Under the pieces are notes generated by a model. That model ran no database searches. It saw only the letters and a program-made list of their open reading frames with translations, and had not been told where the DNA came from. This document shows, in pieces, positions 8,018-16,026 of a DNA stretch of 32,959 nucleotides. The position numbers were made by a program, and so were the translations under genes. The stretch lies in the NCBI GenBank assembly GCA_018716505.1, contig DVJW01000132.1, positions 1 to 32,959 of the forward strand. The letters run 5' to 3'. Each line of letters starts with the position of its first letter. The stretch's first letter is position 1. Origin of the DNA: Candidatus Faecaligallichristensenella faecipullorum. Its GTDB lineage: Bacteria; Bacillota; Clostridia; Christensenellales; Aristaeellaceae.

Positions 8018-8785
8018 TCAGCGCGTTGGACGGACTTCTTCCTCCAACGCCAGGCGCACCTGGCGCACGCGCTCGGGTTCAATGCGCTTGAACTGATGTT
8101 CCGCGGGCGGCTGCGCGCCGTTAAACCGAATCGCCGGATCCGGCGGGACGCTCTCATCGTCCACCGCTGCGTGGGCGGTGCAATGCACCATGTTCACCCC
8201 GGTTTCCCGCACCAATTGCCGGACGTTTTCCGCGCGCACCCCGGCCCCGGCCAAAATCTGAATCCTGCCCCGCGACCTTTGGACCATTTCCCGAATCAGC
8301 GGCGCGCCTTCCAATGCGGTGGGCCGCTGTCCGCTGGTCAAGACCCGGGTAAAGCCCATATCCATCAGTTCATCCAGCGCCTTCAGGGGATTGGCGGTCA
8401 CATCGATGGCCCGATGGAACACCCGTTCCCGATGCCCGACAACCTTCAGCATGCGCTCACATTTCGCGCGGTCCGGCATGCGCTCCGGGGTCAGCGCCCC
8501 GAACACAATGCCGTCCGCCCCGCTTTCAATCAGCGCCTGGGCGTCCTCCAGCATGGTTTCAAATTCCAAATCCCCATAGCAAAATCCGCTCTCCCTGGGC
8601 CGCACCATGCACATCACCTTTATATCCGGGCAAACTCTCTTGATGACGCGCAAAGCGCCCACCGAGGGCGTTAAACCGCCCAAGAACAGCGCGCTGTTCA
8701 GCTCCACCTGATCCGCGCCCGCCTCATGGGCGCGCAGGGCATCCTGAACCGAACCGCAGCAGATCTCCAATTGAATTTTGTCCAT
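8018..8785 (-). CDS. cutC: CutC family protein
   Basis: TIM-barrel protein first linked to copper homeostasis in E. coli; its real biochemical role is unsettled. The 255 residues carry the family N-terminus LEICCGSVQDALRAHEAGAD and VELNSALFLGGLTPS, then CMVRPRESGFCY, VFGALTPE, FHRAIDV, VLTSGQRPTALEG and ILAGAGVRAENV. I chose ATG 8785 (MDKIQLEICC) because the upstream extension has no family counterpart and an AGGGGGGAAGGG tract precedes this ATG. It lies 61 bases downstream of the isocitrate dehydrogenase stop, with a GC-rich hairpin between, so it is probably partly co-transcribed. Soluble and cytoplasmic. Confidence 0.9.
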   Translation of the reverse strand: MDKIQLEICCGSVQDALRAHEAGADQVELNSALFLGGLTPSVGALRVIKRVCPDIKVMCMVRPRESGFCYGDLEFETMLEDAQALIESGADGIVFGALTPERMPDRAKCERMLKVVGHRERVFHRAIDVTANPLKALDELMDMGFTRVLTSGQRPTALEGAPLIREMVQRSRGRIQILAGAGVRAENVRQLVRETGVNMVHCTAHAAVDDESVPPDPAIRFNGAQPPAEHQFKRIEPERVRQVRLALEEEVRPTR

Positions 8786-8808
8786 TCGCCCTTCCCCCCT
8801 AAAGCACA

Positions 8809-8833
8809 GGGCGGCGAAAATACACCGCCGCCC
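8809..8833 (-). terminator. GC-rich hairpin between icd and cutC
   Basis: GGGCGGCG (8809-8816) pairs perfectly with CGCCGCCC (8826-8833) around a 9-base loop. No U-rich run follows on the minus strand, so it is more likely a weak attenuator or an mRNA-processing or stability element than a full terminator. Confidence 0.45.
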
Positions 8834-8846
8834 CAAATCAACATGC

Positions 8847-10040
8847 TTACAGCCGCTGGGCAATGGCGCGCAGGAACTCCTCGCTGTTCACGCCCTGGGC
8901 CTGACCCTCAAAGATGGAAGCCAGATCCTTGGTCATCACGCCCGACTCAATGACCTCCAGGGTGGCGCGCTCCAACCTGCCGGCAAACTCGCACAAATCC
9001 GCCAAGCCGTCCAGCTCGCCGCGCTTTCTGAGCGCGCCGCTCCAGGCGAAGATGGTAGCCACCGGATTGGTGCTGGTCTGGCCACCCTTGAGGTAGCGGT
9101 AATAGTGGCGGGTCACCGTGCCGTGGGCGGCCTCAAATTCGTAGTTTCCATCCGGAGAAACCAGGACGGACGTCATCATGGCCAAGGAACCGAAGGCCGT
9201 GGCCACCATATCGCTCATCACGTCGCCATCATAATTTTTGCAGGCCCAAATAAAGCCGCCCTCGCTGCGCATGACCCGGGCCACCGCGTCGTCGATGAGG
9301 GTATAGAAATATTCGATGCCGGCCTGCTCAAAGCGCTCTTTGTATTCGGCGTCAAAAATCTGCTGGAAAATCTGCTTAAAGCGGCCGTCATACAACTTGG
9401 AGATGGTGTCCTTGCTGGAAAACCAGAGATCCTGCTTTTCACCCAGGGCGAACTCAAAGCAGGCCCGCGCATAGCTTCCGATGGAAGCATCCAAATTGTG
9501 CATACCCTGCAGCACGCCCGAACCCTTAAATTCGTGAACCGTGATCTTCTTGGGTTCGCCGTCCGCCGGGGTAAAGACCAGCTCAGCCTTGCCCGGGCCG
9601 TCGATCACCATTTCCGAGGCCTTATAAATATCTCCGTAGGCGTGGCGGGCAATGGTGATGGGTTTTTTCCAATTGCGCACCAGCGGGCGGATGCCCTGAA
9701 CCATAATGGGCGCGCGGAACACCGTTCCATCCAGAATGGCGCGCAAGGTGGCGTTGGGGCTCTTCCACATCTGCTTGAGGTGATATTCCTCCATGCGCTG
9801 CACATTGGGGGTAATGGTGGCGCACTTTACGCCCACCCCGTATTTCTTTATGGCCATGGCCGCATCCACCGTGACCTGGTCTTCGGTCTGATCCCGATAG
9901 GGCAGACCCAGGTCGTAGTACTCAGTCTTGAGCTCCACATGCGGCTCCAGCAAGATCTCCTTGATCATCTTCCACAGCACCCGGGTCATTTCGTCGCCAT
10001 CCATCTCCACCAGGGGCGTGGTCATGCGAATCCTTTCCAT
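8847..10040 (-). CDS. icd: NADP-dependent isocitrate dehydrogenase (eukaryote-like homodimeric type)
   Basis: Oxidative decarboxylation of isocitrate to 2-oxoglutarate with NADP+, feeding glutamate synthesis. The 397-residue protein belongs to the roughly 400-residue type found in mitochondria and many Clostridia, not the E. coli type. Evidence: the N-terminus [15 protein letters not shown], substrate loop [17 protein letters not shown], metal-site region [26 protein letters not shown] (split here around Asp residues) and coenzyme motif [12 protein letters not shown]. Start ATG 10040 (MERIRMTTP) is chosen because AAGGATGG precedes it and longer versions extend into the promoter; ATG 10052 is an alternative. 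cutC follows. A separate promoter lies upstream. Confidence 0.93.
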   Translation of the reverse strand: MERIRMTTPLVEMDGDEMTRVLWKMIKEILLEPHVELKTEYYDLGLPYRDQTEDQVTVDAAMAIKKYGVGVKCATITPNVQRMEEYHLKQMWKSPNATLRAILDGTVFRAPIMVQGIRPLVRNWKKPITIARHAYGDIYKASEMVIDGPGKAELVFTPADGEPKKITVHEFKGSGVLQGMHNLDASIGSYARACFEFALGEKQDLWFSSKDTISKLYDGRFKQIFQQIFDAEYKERFEQAGIEYFYTLIDDAVARVMRSEGGFIWACKNYDGDVMSDMVATAFGSLAMMTSVLVSPDGNYEFEAAHGTVTRHYYRYLKGGQTSTNPVATIFAWSGALRKRGELDGLADLCEFAGRLERATLEVIESGVMTKDLASIFEGQAQGVNSEEFLRAIAQRL

Positions 10041-10109
10041 GATTTCATCCATCCTTTTTTCAAGACTCCGCTTGCGCGGGCGCAGCGGGCGGATATCCCC
10101 GCTTTCTCT

Positions 10110-10138
10110 ATGATACCAGAAATTCCCCCATATGAAAA
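10110..10138 (-). promoter_or_regulatory. Extended -10 promoter of icd
   Basis: On the minus strand TTTTCA (10138-10133), a 17-base spacer and TATCAT (10115-10110) preceded by TGG give an extended -10 promoter. The predicted start near 10103 leaves a GC-rich leader of about 63 bases. Confidence 0.65.
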
Positions 10139-10196
10139 CCCGTTTTTCAAAAAGACATTTTGAGCGGAGGCGCAAGAATCCAGGGTAAATAGTTAT

Positions 10197-10225
10197 GAGA
10201 GCGAAGGAAAATCCCCTTCGCCCTC
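10197..10225 (-). terminator. Terminator of the GH3 gene
   Basis: GCGAAGG (10201-10207) pairs with CCTTCGC (10215-10221), extended by three more pairs beyond one mismatch. It lies about 10 bases past the GH3 stop. The downstream minus strand is A/T-rich (ATAACTATTTA) but has no clean T run. Confidence 0.6.
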
Positions 10226-10234
10226 ATCCTATGG

Positions 10235-12478
10235 CTACTCTCCGTTTACCTCTTTCAACATAGCCAAGAGCATTTCCTCGCTCACCGCCTGTCGGGAAAA
10301 CAGCGGCAAAGAGGATAGCGGCATATCCCGCATCATGGCGTTTCTCATCTGATCATTGAGCGCGCCGCCTCCGCCCATGGCCGCGCCCATGGCCCGCAGC
10401 CGTTCTTCCACCAGCAGGGCGCCCACCGGATGATCCATCAATTCGCCCAGTGTGCTGGACAGATCAAAATGCACCGGGAGTGGATCGTTCCCAATATCCA
10501 CCGGCTGGGAAAGCGCAATATCCCGGCTAGAGCGGCCGATTTGAATCAGATAGCGGCCGGGTTCCACATACCAATCCGAAATTCGGGTCTCATAGTAGGC
10601 AAAGGAACGCTCATCCAGTTCAAAGCAGACTTCCTTTTCCTCGCCGGGCTGAAGCAGCACACTCTCAAAGCCCTTCAGTTCGCGCACTGGGCGCATGATC
10701 CCCTTGTGATCCGGCGCTACATAGAGCTCAACCACCTCGCGGCCAGGCCGGCTGCCCACATTTTTGACCCTAACCCGAACCGAAAGGGGTTCGCCCGAAC
10801 GGATGGACGGCTTGTCTACGGCAAGGCCGCTGTACTCAAAGCGGGTATAGCTCAGTCCATAACCAAAGGGAAAACGCACCGCCATTTGCTTCTTATCATA
10901 GTAGCGATAGCCCACGAACACCCCTTCGCGGTATTCCACCCGATTCGCATTCCCCGGGAAATTTAAATAGGAAGGGTTATCCGAAAGCTGTATGGGGAAG
11001 GTCTCGGCCAGACGTCCGCAGGGATTTTTCAGACCATAGAGCAGCTCCACCACCGCGCCGCCCACCGCCTGACCGCCCAAATAAGCCTCCAGCACACCTT
11101 TGACGTTATCCAGCCAGGGCATGGTCACCGGCGACCCGTTGTGCAACACCACCACGGTGTTGGGATTGGCCTCGCTCACCCGGCGGATGAGCTCATTGTG
11201 CGCCGGGGGCATATCCATATGCGTGCGGTCATATCCCTCGGATTCATAGGCGTCCGGCAGCCCCGCAAACACCACCGCCACCCGGCATTCTCCCGCCAGC
11301 TCCACCGCCTGATTCAACAGGGCCTGGCTGGTCTCATCGCTGTCCATGGCATATCCCTGGGCATAACGCACCCGAAAACCATGGCTTTGGGCGGCCTCCA
11401 GGGCACTTTCCACTCTGCTGGCATTGATATGGGAGCTGCCGCCGCCCTGATAGCGGGGCGTTTTCGCAAAGCCGCCAATAAAGGCCACCGAATCTTCGCC
11501 TTTGAGGGGCAGAATATCCCCCTCGTTTTTCAGCAACACCATGCACCGGGCGGCCACCTCCCGGGCCAAGGCATGATCCTTTTCCCGATCGAATACGCCG
11601 GGATTTCGATTTTCCAGATAGCGGCTTATGACGTTTAAAATACGCTCCACCGCCCGATCCAGCACCGCTTCGTCCAACCGCCCTTCGCGCACGGCCTCAA
11701 CGATCTTCTGGTCATTGACCCCTCCACTGGAGGGCATTTCCAATTCCAGCCCGGCCTTGAGTCCGGTCACTCGATCATGCACCGCGCCCCAGTCGGTCAT
11801 CACAAAGCCTTCAAAGCCCCATTCCTCCCGGAGTACCTTGTTGAGCAGCCACTCGTTATCCGAGCTATATACCCCATTGATTTTATTATAGGAGCACATC
11901 AGCGTCCAAGGCTTGGCTTGTTTGACCGCGGTTTCAAAGGCGGAAAGATAAATTTCCCGCAGAGTGCGCTCATCGGCCACCGCATCCACGCTCATGCGCC
12001 GGGTCTCCTGATTGTTGGCCGCGAAATGTTTCAGACTCACGCCCACATTCTGGCTTTGAACCCCTTGAATATGGCCGGCGGCCATCTGTCCGGCCAAATA
12101 AGGATCCTCGGAAAGATATTCAAAATTCCGGCCGCACAGCGGGCTGCGCTTGATATTCACCGCTGGGCCCAGCACAACGGCCACATCTTCGGCCTGGCAT
12201 TCGGCGCCCAGCGCCCGGCCCACCTGAGAAATCAAATCGCGGTCAAAAGAGCAGGCCAAGGCCGCGCCCGTGGGAAAGCAGACCGCCGGAATGCTCTCGT
12301 TCAAGCCCAGATGATCCCCCTTTTGATCCTGTTTGCGCAGGCCATGGGGCCCATCGGACACCATAACGTTCGGAAGACCCAATCGCTCAACGGCCTTGAG
12401 ACGCCAAAAATCCTGCCCGGAGCAAAGCCCTGCCTTTTCCTCCAGCGTCATTTGCCGGATCATTCCGCGAATATCCAT
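10235..12478 (-). CDS. GH3 family beta-glucosidase-type glycosidase
   Basis: Retaining beta-glycosidase, probably releasing glucose or a similar sugar from beta-linked oligosaccharides. The 747 residues show the GH3 barrel (SDGPHGLR, RSPLCGRNFEYLSEDP, VKHFAANNQE-like SLKHFAANNQETRR, TLMCSYNKINGV), nucleophile Asp229 in VMTDWGAVHD, the second sandwich domain with ESEGYDR (Glu412/Glu414, where the acid/base lies), and a C-terminal fibronectin-III-like domain from about residue 570. No PA14 insert and no signal peptide: cytoplasmic. ATG 12478 is preceded by AAAGGA; an upstream TTG is rejected because it would place the SD inside the gene. It is flanked by a NahK-like kinase gene with its own terminator. 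Confidence 0.92.
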   Translation of the reverse strand: MDIRGMIRQMTLEEKAGLCSGQDFWRLKAVERLGLPNVMVSDGPHGLRKQDQKGDHLGLNESIPAVCFPTGAALACSFDRDLISQVGRALGAECQAEDVAVVLGPAVNIKRSPLCGRNFEYLSEDPYLAGQMAAGHIQGVQSQNVGVSLKHFAANNQETRRMSVDAVADERTLREIYLSAFETAVKQAKPWTLMCSYNKINGVYSSDNEWLLNKVLREEWGFEGFVMTDWGAVHDRVTGLKAGLELEMPSSGGVNDQKIVEAVREGRLDEAVLDRAVERILNVISRYLENRNPGVFDREKDHALAREVAARCMVLLKNEGDILPLKGEDSVAFIGGFAKTPRYQGGGSSHINASRVESALEAAQSHGFRVRYAQGYAMDSDETSQALLNQAVELAGECRVAVVFAGLPDAYESEGYDRTHMDMPPAHNELIRRVSEANPNTVVVLHNGSPVTMPWLDNVKGVLEAYLGGQAVGGAVVELLYGLKNPCGRLAETFPIQLSDNPSYLNFPGNANRVEYREGVFVGYRYYDKKQMAVRFPFGYGLSYTRFEYSGLAVDKPSIRSGEPLSVRVRVKNVGSRPGREVVELYVAPDHKGIMRPVRELKGFESVLLQPGEEKEVCFELDERSFAYYETRISDWYVEPGRYLIQIGRSSRDIALSQPVDIGNDPLPVHFDLSSTLGELMDHPVGALLVEERLRAMGAAMGGGGALNDQMRNAMMRDMPLSSLPLFSRQAVSEEMLLAMLKEVNGE

Positions 12479-12516
12479 GCTTTCACATTCCTTTCCAAGT
12501 TCCAATTATTATCCTC

Positions 12517-12545
12517 ATTTTATCACAAAAAAATATCCGGCACAA
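12517..12545 (-). promoter_or_regulatory. Candidate promoter of the GH3 gene, overlapping a terminator
   Basis: TAAAAT (12522-12517) is preceded by TGA, giving an extended -10. TTGTGC, a poor -35, sits 17 bases upstream inside the loop and stem of the kinase gene's terminator. The spacer is largely the terminator's T7 run. Transcription would start near 12510, about 30 bases before the GH3 ATG. Confidence 0.5.
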
Positions 12546-12558
12546 GCAATGCCGGATA
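12525..12558 (-). terminator. Intrinsic terminator of the NahK-like kinase gene
   Basis: TATCCGGCA and TGCCGGATA form a perfect 9-bp stem (12534-12542 with 12550-12558) around a 7-base loop, followed on the minus strand by seven T residues. It begins 14 bases after the kinase stop. Confidence 0.9.
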
Positions 12559-12572
12559 GGCTTCAAATGTAT

Positions 12573-13679
12573 TCAATCCATCAAAGCGCCGATGAACCGC
12601 CGCATTTCTTCCTCTTTCGATTCCACATCCATCAAAAGCCGCATCTGAGCCCGGGTGCGAATCAGGTTATGCTGATCGGAATTAACCTTAAAATACCGGT
12701 CGCCGTCCAGATAGTCGGTCAAAAAGCGCATGGCCAACTCGCAGGTAATCACCTTCACGCCCAAGGGCAAAAGCTCCAATTCCTTGCGGCTCAAAATACC
12801 GTTGGTCTCCGAGAGGAAGCCCCGAGTGAAGTCCTTAAACCGATCCATATCCAGGGCGATCTTGCTTAAATCCGCCTCGTCCTCGGCCGCGGTGCTGGCG
12901 CCATAGCGAATCGCATCGCCAAAGTCATACAAGGAGGATCCGGGCATCACGGTATCCAGGTCAATGACACAGATGGCCCTATCGGTGGCATCGTCGATCA
13001 ACACGTTGTTGATCTTGGTATCGTTATGGGTAACGCGCAGCGGAATCTCGCCGGAATCCAGCCGCTCCACAATGCCGCTCATCATGGGTTTGCGGGCGCG
13101 GAAAAATTCGATTTCCTCCCGCACCTGAGCCGCCCTGCCCACCCGGTCGGCCTGCACGGCCTGCTCAAAGACCTGATAGCGCTTGGGCGTATTATGAAAA
13201 TCCGGTATGGTGTCGTACAATCGCTCCGCCGGAAAGTCGCAAAGCCTGCGCTGAAATTCGCCAAAGGCGCGGCCCGCCTCATAAAAATGTTCGGGCTTTT
13301 CCACAGCGTCATAGGCTGTGGCCTGATCCACAAACTCAAAGGCGCGCCAGAAACCGCCCTGGTTATCCTCATACAGCGCATCGCCCTGGCGCGTGGGCAC
13401 GATCACCAGCACATGCTGCCGCACGTCCTCTCCCTCGCGCTCCAGACTCCTGCGCAGATGCTCGGTAACCAGGCTGATATTGTTCATCACCCCGCGGGGA
13501 TTTTTAAACACATAGTGGTTGATGTGCTGGAGCGTATACTGAAAGCGCCGGCCATCCTGGTCCCGAAAGATCAGATGGTAGGAATTATTGATGTTTCCGG
13601 CGTTCATCTCTTCGCCGTCCACATAGCGGCCCTCAAACCTAAAATGATTGATGGCCTCCTGGATATTGTCATGAATCAC
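12573..13679 (-). CDS. NahK-like sugar 1-kinase (aminoglycoside phosphotransferase fold)
   Basis: Kinase of the APH fold that most resembles bifidobacterial N-acetylhexosamine 1-kinase, which makes GlcNAc- or GalNAc-1-phosphate from the free sugar and ATP. In the 368-residue protein the catalytic loop is VTHNDTKINNVLID (His218, Asp220, Lys222, Asn225) and the metal site VIDLDTVMPG (Asp240, Asp242), followed by YDFGDAIRYGAST. The N-terminal lobe shows MNAGNINNSYHL as a nucleotide loop. Start is GTG 13679, six bases after GGAGGGG; a TTG 51 bases upstream lacks an SD. Ends at a strong terminator. Position next to a GH3 glycosidase suggests it phosphorylates a released sugar. Substrate is an inference; other anomeric kinases share the motifs. 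Confidence 0.78.
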   Translation of the reverse strand: MIHDNIQEAINHFRFEGRYVDGEEMNAGNINNSYHLIFRDQDGRRFQYTLQHINHYVFKNPRGVMNNISLVTEHLRRSLEREGEDVRQHVLVIVPTRQGDALYEDNQGGFWRAFEFVDQATAYDAVEKPEHFYEAGRAFGEFQRRLCDFPAERLYDTIPDFHNTPKRYQVFEQAVQADRVGRAAQVREEIEFFRARKPMMSGIVERLDSGEIPLRVTHNDTKINNVLIDDATDRAICVIDLDTVMPGSSLYDFGDAIRYGASTAAEDEADLSKIALDMDRFKDFTRGFLSETNGILSRKELELLPLGVKVITCELAMRFLTDYLDGDRYFKVNSDQHNLIRTRAQMRLLMDVESKEEEMRRFIGALMD

Positions 13680-13793
13680 GGAATCCCCTCCGAAATCATA
13701 CTCTTTCAGCGAATATTGGGGGACACCCAACGGGCCCGCATTCGCTTAAAATGCCGCCGCCATCCTTGTTTCAGAGGTATGCGGCCGAATATT

Positions 13794-13832
13794 AAAAAAG
13801 TCCTCCCTCACGCCAAATTCGTCAGGGAGGAC
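13794..13832 (-). terminator. Intrinsic terminator ending the frr-to-zinc-ribbon operon
   Basis: GTCCTCCCT (13800-13808) pairs perfectly with AGGGAGGAC (13824-13832), and the minus strand continues with six T residues. It lies 13 bases past the zinc-ribbon gene stop and is the first strong terminator downstream of frr. Confidence 0.92.
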
Positions 13833-13845
13833 GCGATTGCAACGA

Positions 13846-14559
13846 TTATTCTTCACCGGGAACATACAAAATGCGGCCACAGTTATCGCATTCCACAAGC
13901 TTTTCACCGGTACGCACCTGATGCAACACCACCGAGGGCAGCGACATATTGCACACCCCGCAGCGGTCGTTGTTCAGCTTGGCCATGGGCGGAGTGGCAT
14001 GGGATTTAACCGCCCGATAGCGCGCCAACAACGCAGGGTCTATCTTGGCCGCCTCCTTTTCCACCCGTGCCTTAAGCTGGTTCAGCTTGGCGGAATCGCG
14101 GGTAAATTCGCCGTTATATACCTGCTTCAGCTGGTCAAATTCGGCCTTGGTCTTGGCGGCACGGACGCGAATTTCCTTTTGCTGGCGGTCGCGGGTTTCG
14201 CCGTCCTTGCGCATTTTTTGCAGCTCCTGCTCATACCGGCTCAGACTATCGGCCAGCTTTTGCGCCGCGGCCATCTGCTTTTGAATTTCCTCATGAGTGG
14301 CGGGCGGATTGGCCTCCAACTCGTCGGTGAGCTTTTTCAGCGCGGCCTCCAGCCGAACCGCCTCATCGCTTACCGCTTCCATGCGGTCGGTCATATCGCT
14401 CACTTCGACCTCGATCCGCTTCATATTGTTTTGTTGCTCCACCAGGAAATTGCGCTGCTTGAGCAACTTTAAGCGATTGGGCGCCTGACGCATCTCGGTT
14501 TCAAAACGGTCGGCCTCCATGTCAATTTCCATAAACTTCCACAAATCATCCAGCTGCAC
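13846..14559 (-). CDS. Coiled-coil protein with C-terminal C4 zinc ribbon (DUF164 type)
   Basis: Protein of 237 residues, function not established. Residues 10-180 are heptad-rich and highly charged, a long antiparallel coiled coil. The C-terminus has two CxxC pairs, Cys200/Cys203 (CGVC) and Cys224/Cys227 (CDNC), forming a zinc ribbon. This architecture is the widespread bacterial zf-RING_7/DUF164 family, often encoded beside Nif3-like genes, as here. Start GTG 14559 follows AAAGGAGG at ideal spacing. The Nif3-like gene ends 24 bases upstream, so the two are co-transcribed. A strong terminator follows immediately. A nucleic-acid or ribosome-linked role has been proposed for relatives; nothing here proves it. 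Confidence 0.85.
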   Translation of the reverse strand: MQLDDLWKFMEIDMEADRFETEMRQAPNRLKLLKQRNFLVEQQNNMKRIEVEVSDMTDRMEAVSDEAVRLEAALKKLTDELEANPPATHEEIQKQMAAAQKLADSLSRYEQELQKMRKDGETRDRQQKEIRVRAAKTKAEFDQLKQVYNGEFTRDSAKLNQLKARVEKEAAKIDPALLARYRAVKSHATPPMAKLNNDRCGVCNMSLPSVVLHQVRTGEKLVECDNCGRILYVPGEE

Positions 14560-14583
14560 GGTATTCCTCCTTTTCCCCCTGCC

Positions 14584-15354
14584 CTAATCCATCGCAAAGG
14601 GATTCTGCTCACTCACATAAAACGCTATATTATATTGTAACTCATTTGCACGATTTTGTAAACCGAAAACCAGCTGTTTCATGGCAATTCGTTCGGTCTG
14701 CATATGGCCGGCCTCCAAAAGCGCCAGTCCGCTTTGGGCCGCGGCCAAGGCATCGTGATGCTTGACCTCGCCGGTCAAATAGGCCTGGGCTCCGGCGGCC
14801 AGGGCCAGGGGCCAGAATTCGCCCCCCGCGCCGCCGCAGACCGCCACCCGCTGAATCCGGCGGTTTTCAGAGGCAAACAGCCTGGCATTGGTCAGAAGGG
14901 CCTCATCCACCCGCGCCTTCCATTCTCCAAGGGCGACGGGCGCTTCCAATTCCCCCATGCGCAACCCGTTTTCCAATTTTTCCACGCGCCTCAGGCCCAG
15001 CGCCTGGGCCAGCGCGTCGTTTACGCCCACCGGCGCATTGTCATAGTTGGTATGCGCGGCGATCAGGCTCAACCCGCTGCGCACCAAAGCGCAAAGCAGC
15101 TCTCCCTCCGGATCGTCCTCCCGAAGGTTTTTGCGCGCATGGAACAGTATCGGATGATGGGTAATCAAAAGCTGAACATCCAGCGCCCGGGCTTCCTCAA
15201 TCACCCCGGGGGTGGCATCCAGCGCCGCCAACACCCTTTCCACCCTTCGCTCCGGATGACCCAGCAACAGCCCCACATTGTCGTAACTTTCAGCCAACTC
15301 CATGGGGGCGAACTCATTCACCAATGCCAGAATTTGCCCTACGCTTGCAGCCAT
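14584..15354 (-). CDS. Nif3-like dinuclear metal centre protein
   Basis: Member of the conserved Nif3/YqfO family (sometimes called GTP cyclohydrolase I type 2), whose physiological reaction is unsettled. The 256-residue protein has metal ligands: THHP (His66, His67), AHTNYDN (His101, Asp105) and GHMQTE (His217, Glu221). It is the short form, lacking the PII-like middle domain of Bacillus YqfO (about 370 residues). Start ATG 15354 lies within the last codons of trmK (16-base overlap) and its SD, GGGAGGA, is inside trmK; an upstream TTG would bury that SD. The trmK-nif3 pair is conserved in Firmicutes. Soluble, cytoplasmic. Confidence 0.9.
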   Translation of the reverse strand: MAASVGQILALVNEFAPMELAESYDNVGLLLGHPERRVERVLAALDATPGVIEEARALDVQLLITHHPILFHARKNLREDDPEGELLCALVRSGLSLIAAHTNYDNAPVGVNDALAQALGLRRVEKLENGLRMGELEAPVALGEWKARVDEALLTNARLFASENRRIQRVAVCGGAGGEFWPLALAAGAQAYLTGEVKHHDALAAAQSGLALLEAGHMQTERIAMKQLVFGLQNRANELQYNIAFYVSEQNPFAMD

Positions 15355-16013
15355 TGAACGATTTCCTCCCAAAGCTCAATTTCCCTGGCAAAAGCCGCGG
15401 CTTTTTCCTCATTTCCCCTGCTCGCACCCTTCAGCGCCTTTTGCGCCACCCGAATTCGAAAGGCGGCATAGCCCTGAAGCATGGGATCGCGCCGGGCCAA
15501 CAGATCCGGCCCGGCCAGCTGCTCTTTTTCATCATATTCCGCCCGGCCTTGACGCGCCCGGAGGATCACATACCATCTTCCGCCCGCCCGGGCCAAAGCT
15601 TCGCGCTCAATTCGAAAGCCCAGGCGCTGCAATCCCGCGCGCAAATGCGGAGCCGCCACGTTGGGCTGCATAATCAGCGCGCTCTCCTTGAGCCGCTCTC
15701 TGCCCCGCTCGACGATGCCCTCTATGGTCACCCCGCCCATGCCCGCGATCACCACCTGCTGAGCCGGATACCGAAGCGCCATGGCCCCGTCACCCACCGA
15801 AAAATCCGCCCGGTGTCCAAGGCCCATCTCGTCGATCAGCCGCCTGGCCTTTTGAAGGGAAAACTCCGATATATCGCAGAATTGCACCCGGTTGCACCGG
15901 TTCTGCTGCAACAGATACGCGCCCAAAAAGCCATGATCCGTGCCAATATCCGCCACCGCGTCGCAGGGCTCGATCATCTGGGCCAAAGCGCCCAGCCGGG
16001 CATCCAGTTCCAT
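15339..16013 (-). CDS. trmK: tRNA (adenine-22-N1)-methyltransferase
   Basis: SAM-dependent enzyme that makes m1A22 in tRNA, found mainly in Gram-positive bacteria. The 224 residues show the COG2384 pattern: motif I ADIGTDHGFLGAYL (21-34), the acidic end of the next strand FCDIS (45-49), GDGAM (74-78) and the catalytic-region motif IAGMGGVTIEGI (89-100). The C-terminal part is helical, as in Bacillus YqfN. AAAGGAGA precedes the ATG. It starts 13 bases after the ispG stop and overlaps the Nif3-like gene start by 16 bases, so the three are one transcript. Length is normal for the family. Confidence 0.9.
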   Translation of the reverse strand: MELDARLGALAQMIEPCDAVADIGTDHGFLGAYLLQQNRCNRVQFCDISEFSLQKARRLIDEMGLGHRADFSVGDGAMALRYPAQQVVIAGMGGVTIEGIVERGRERLKESALIMQPNVAAPHLRAGLQRLGFRIEREALARAGGRWYVILRARQGRAEYDEKEQLAGPDLLARRDPMLQGYAAFRIRVAQKALKGASRGNEEKAAAFAREIELWEEIVQWLQA

Positions 16014-16026
16014 TCCGCCGTCTCCT

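Noticed and set aside
8778-10163. 461-codon open frame on the plus strand opposite icd
   Set aside because: No domain features; antisense of a clear isocitrate dehydrogenase.
13680-13793. Promoter and short inverted repeat upstream of the NahK-like gene
   Set aside because: GCATT/AATGC is too short to mean anything and TATGAT is too close to the start codon to be a -10.
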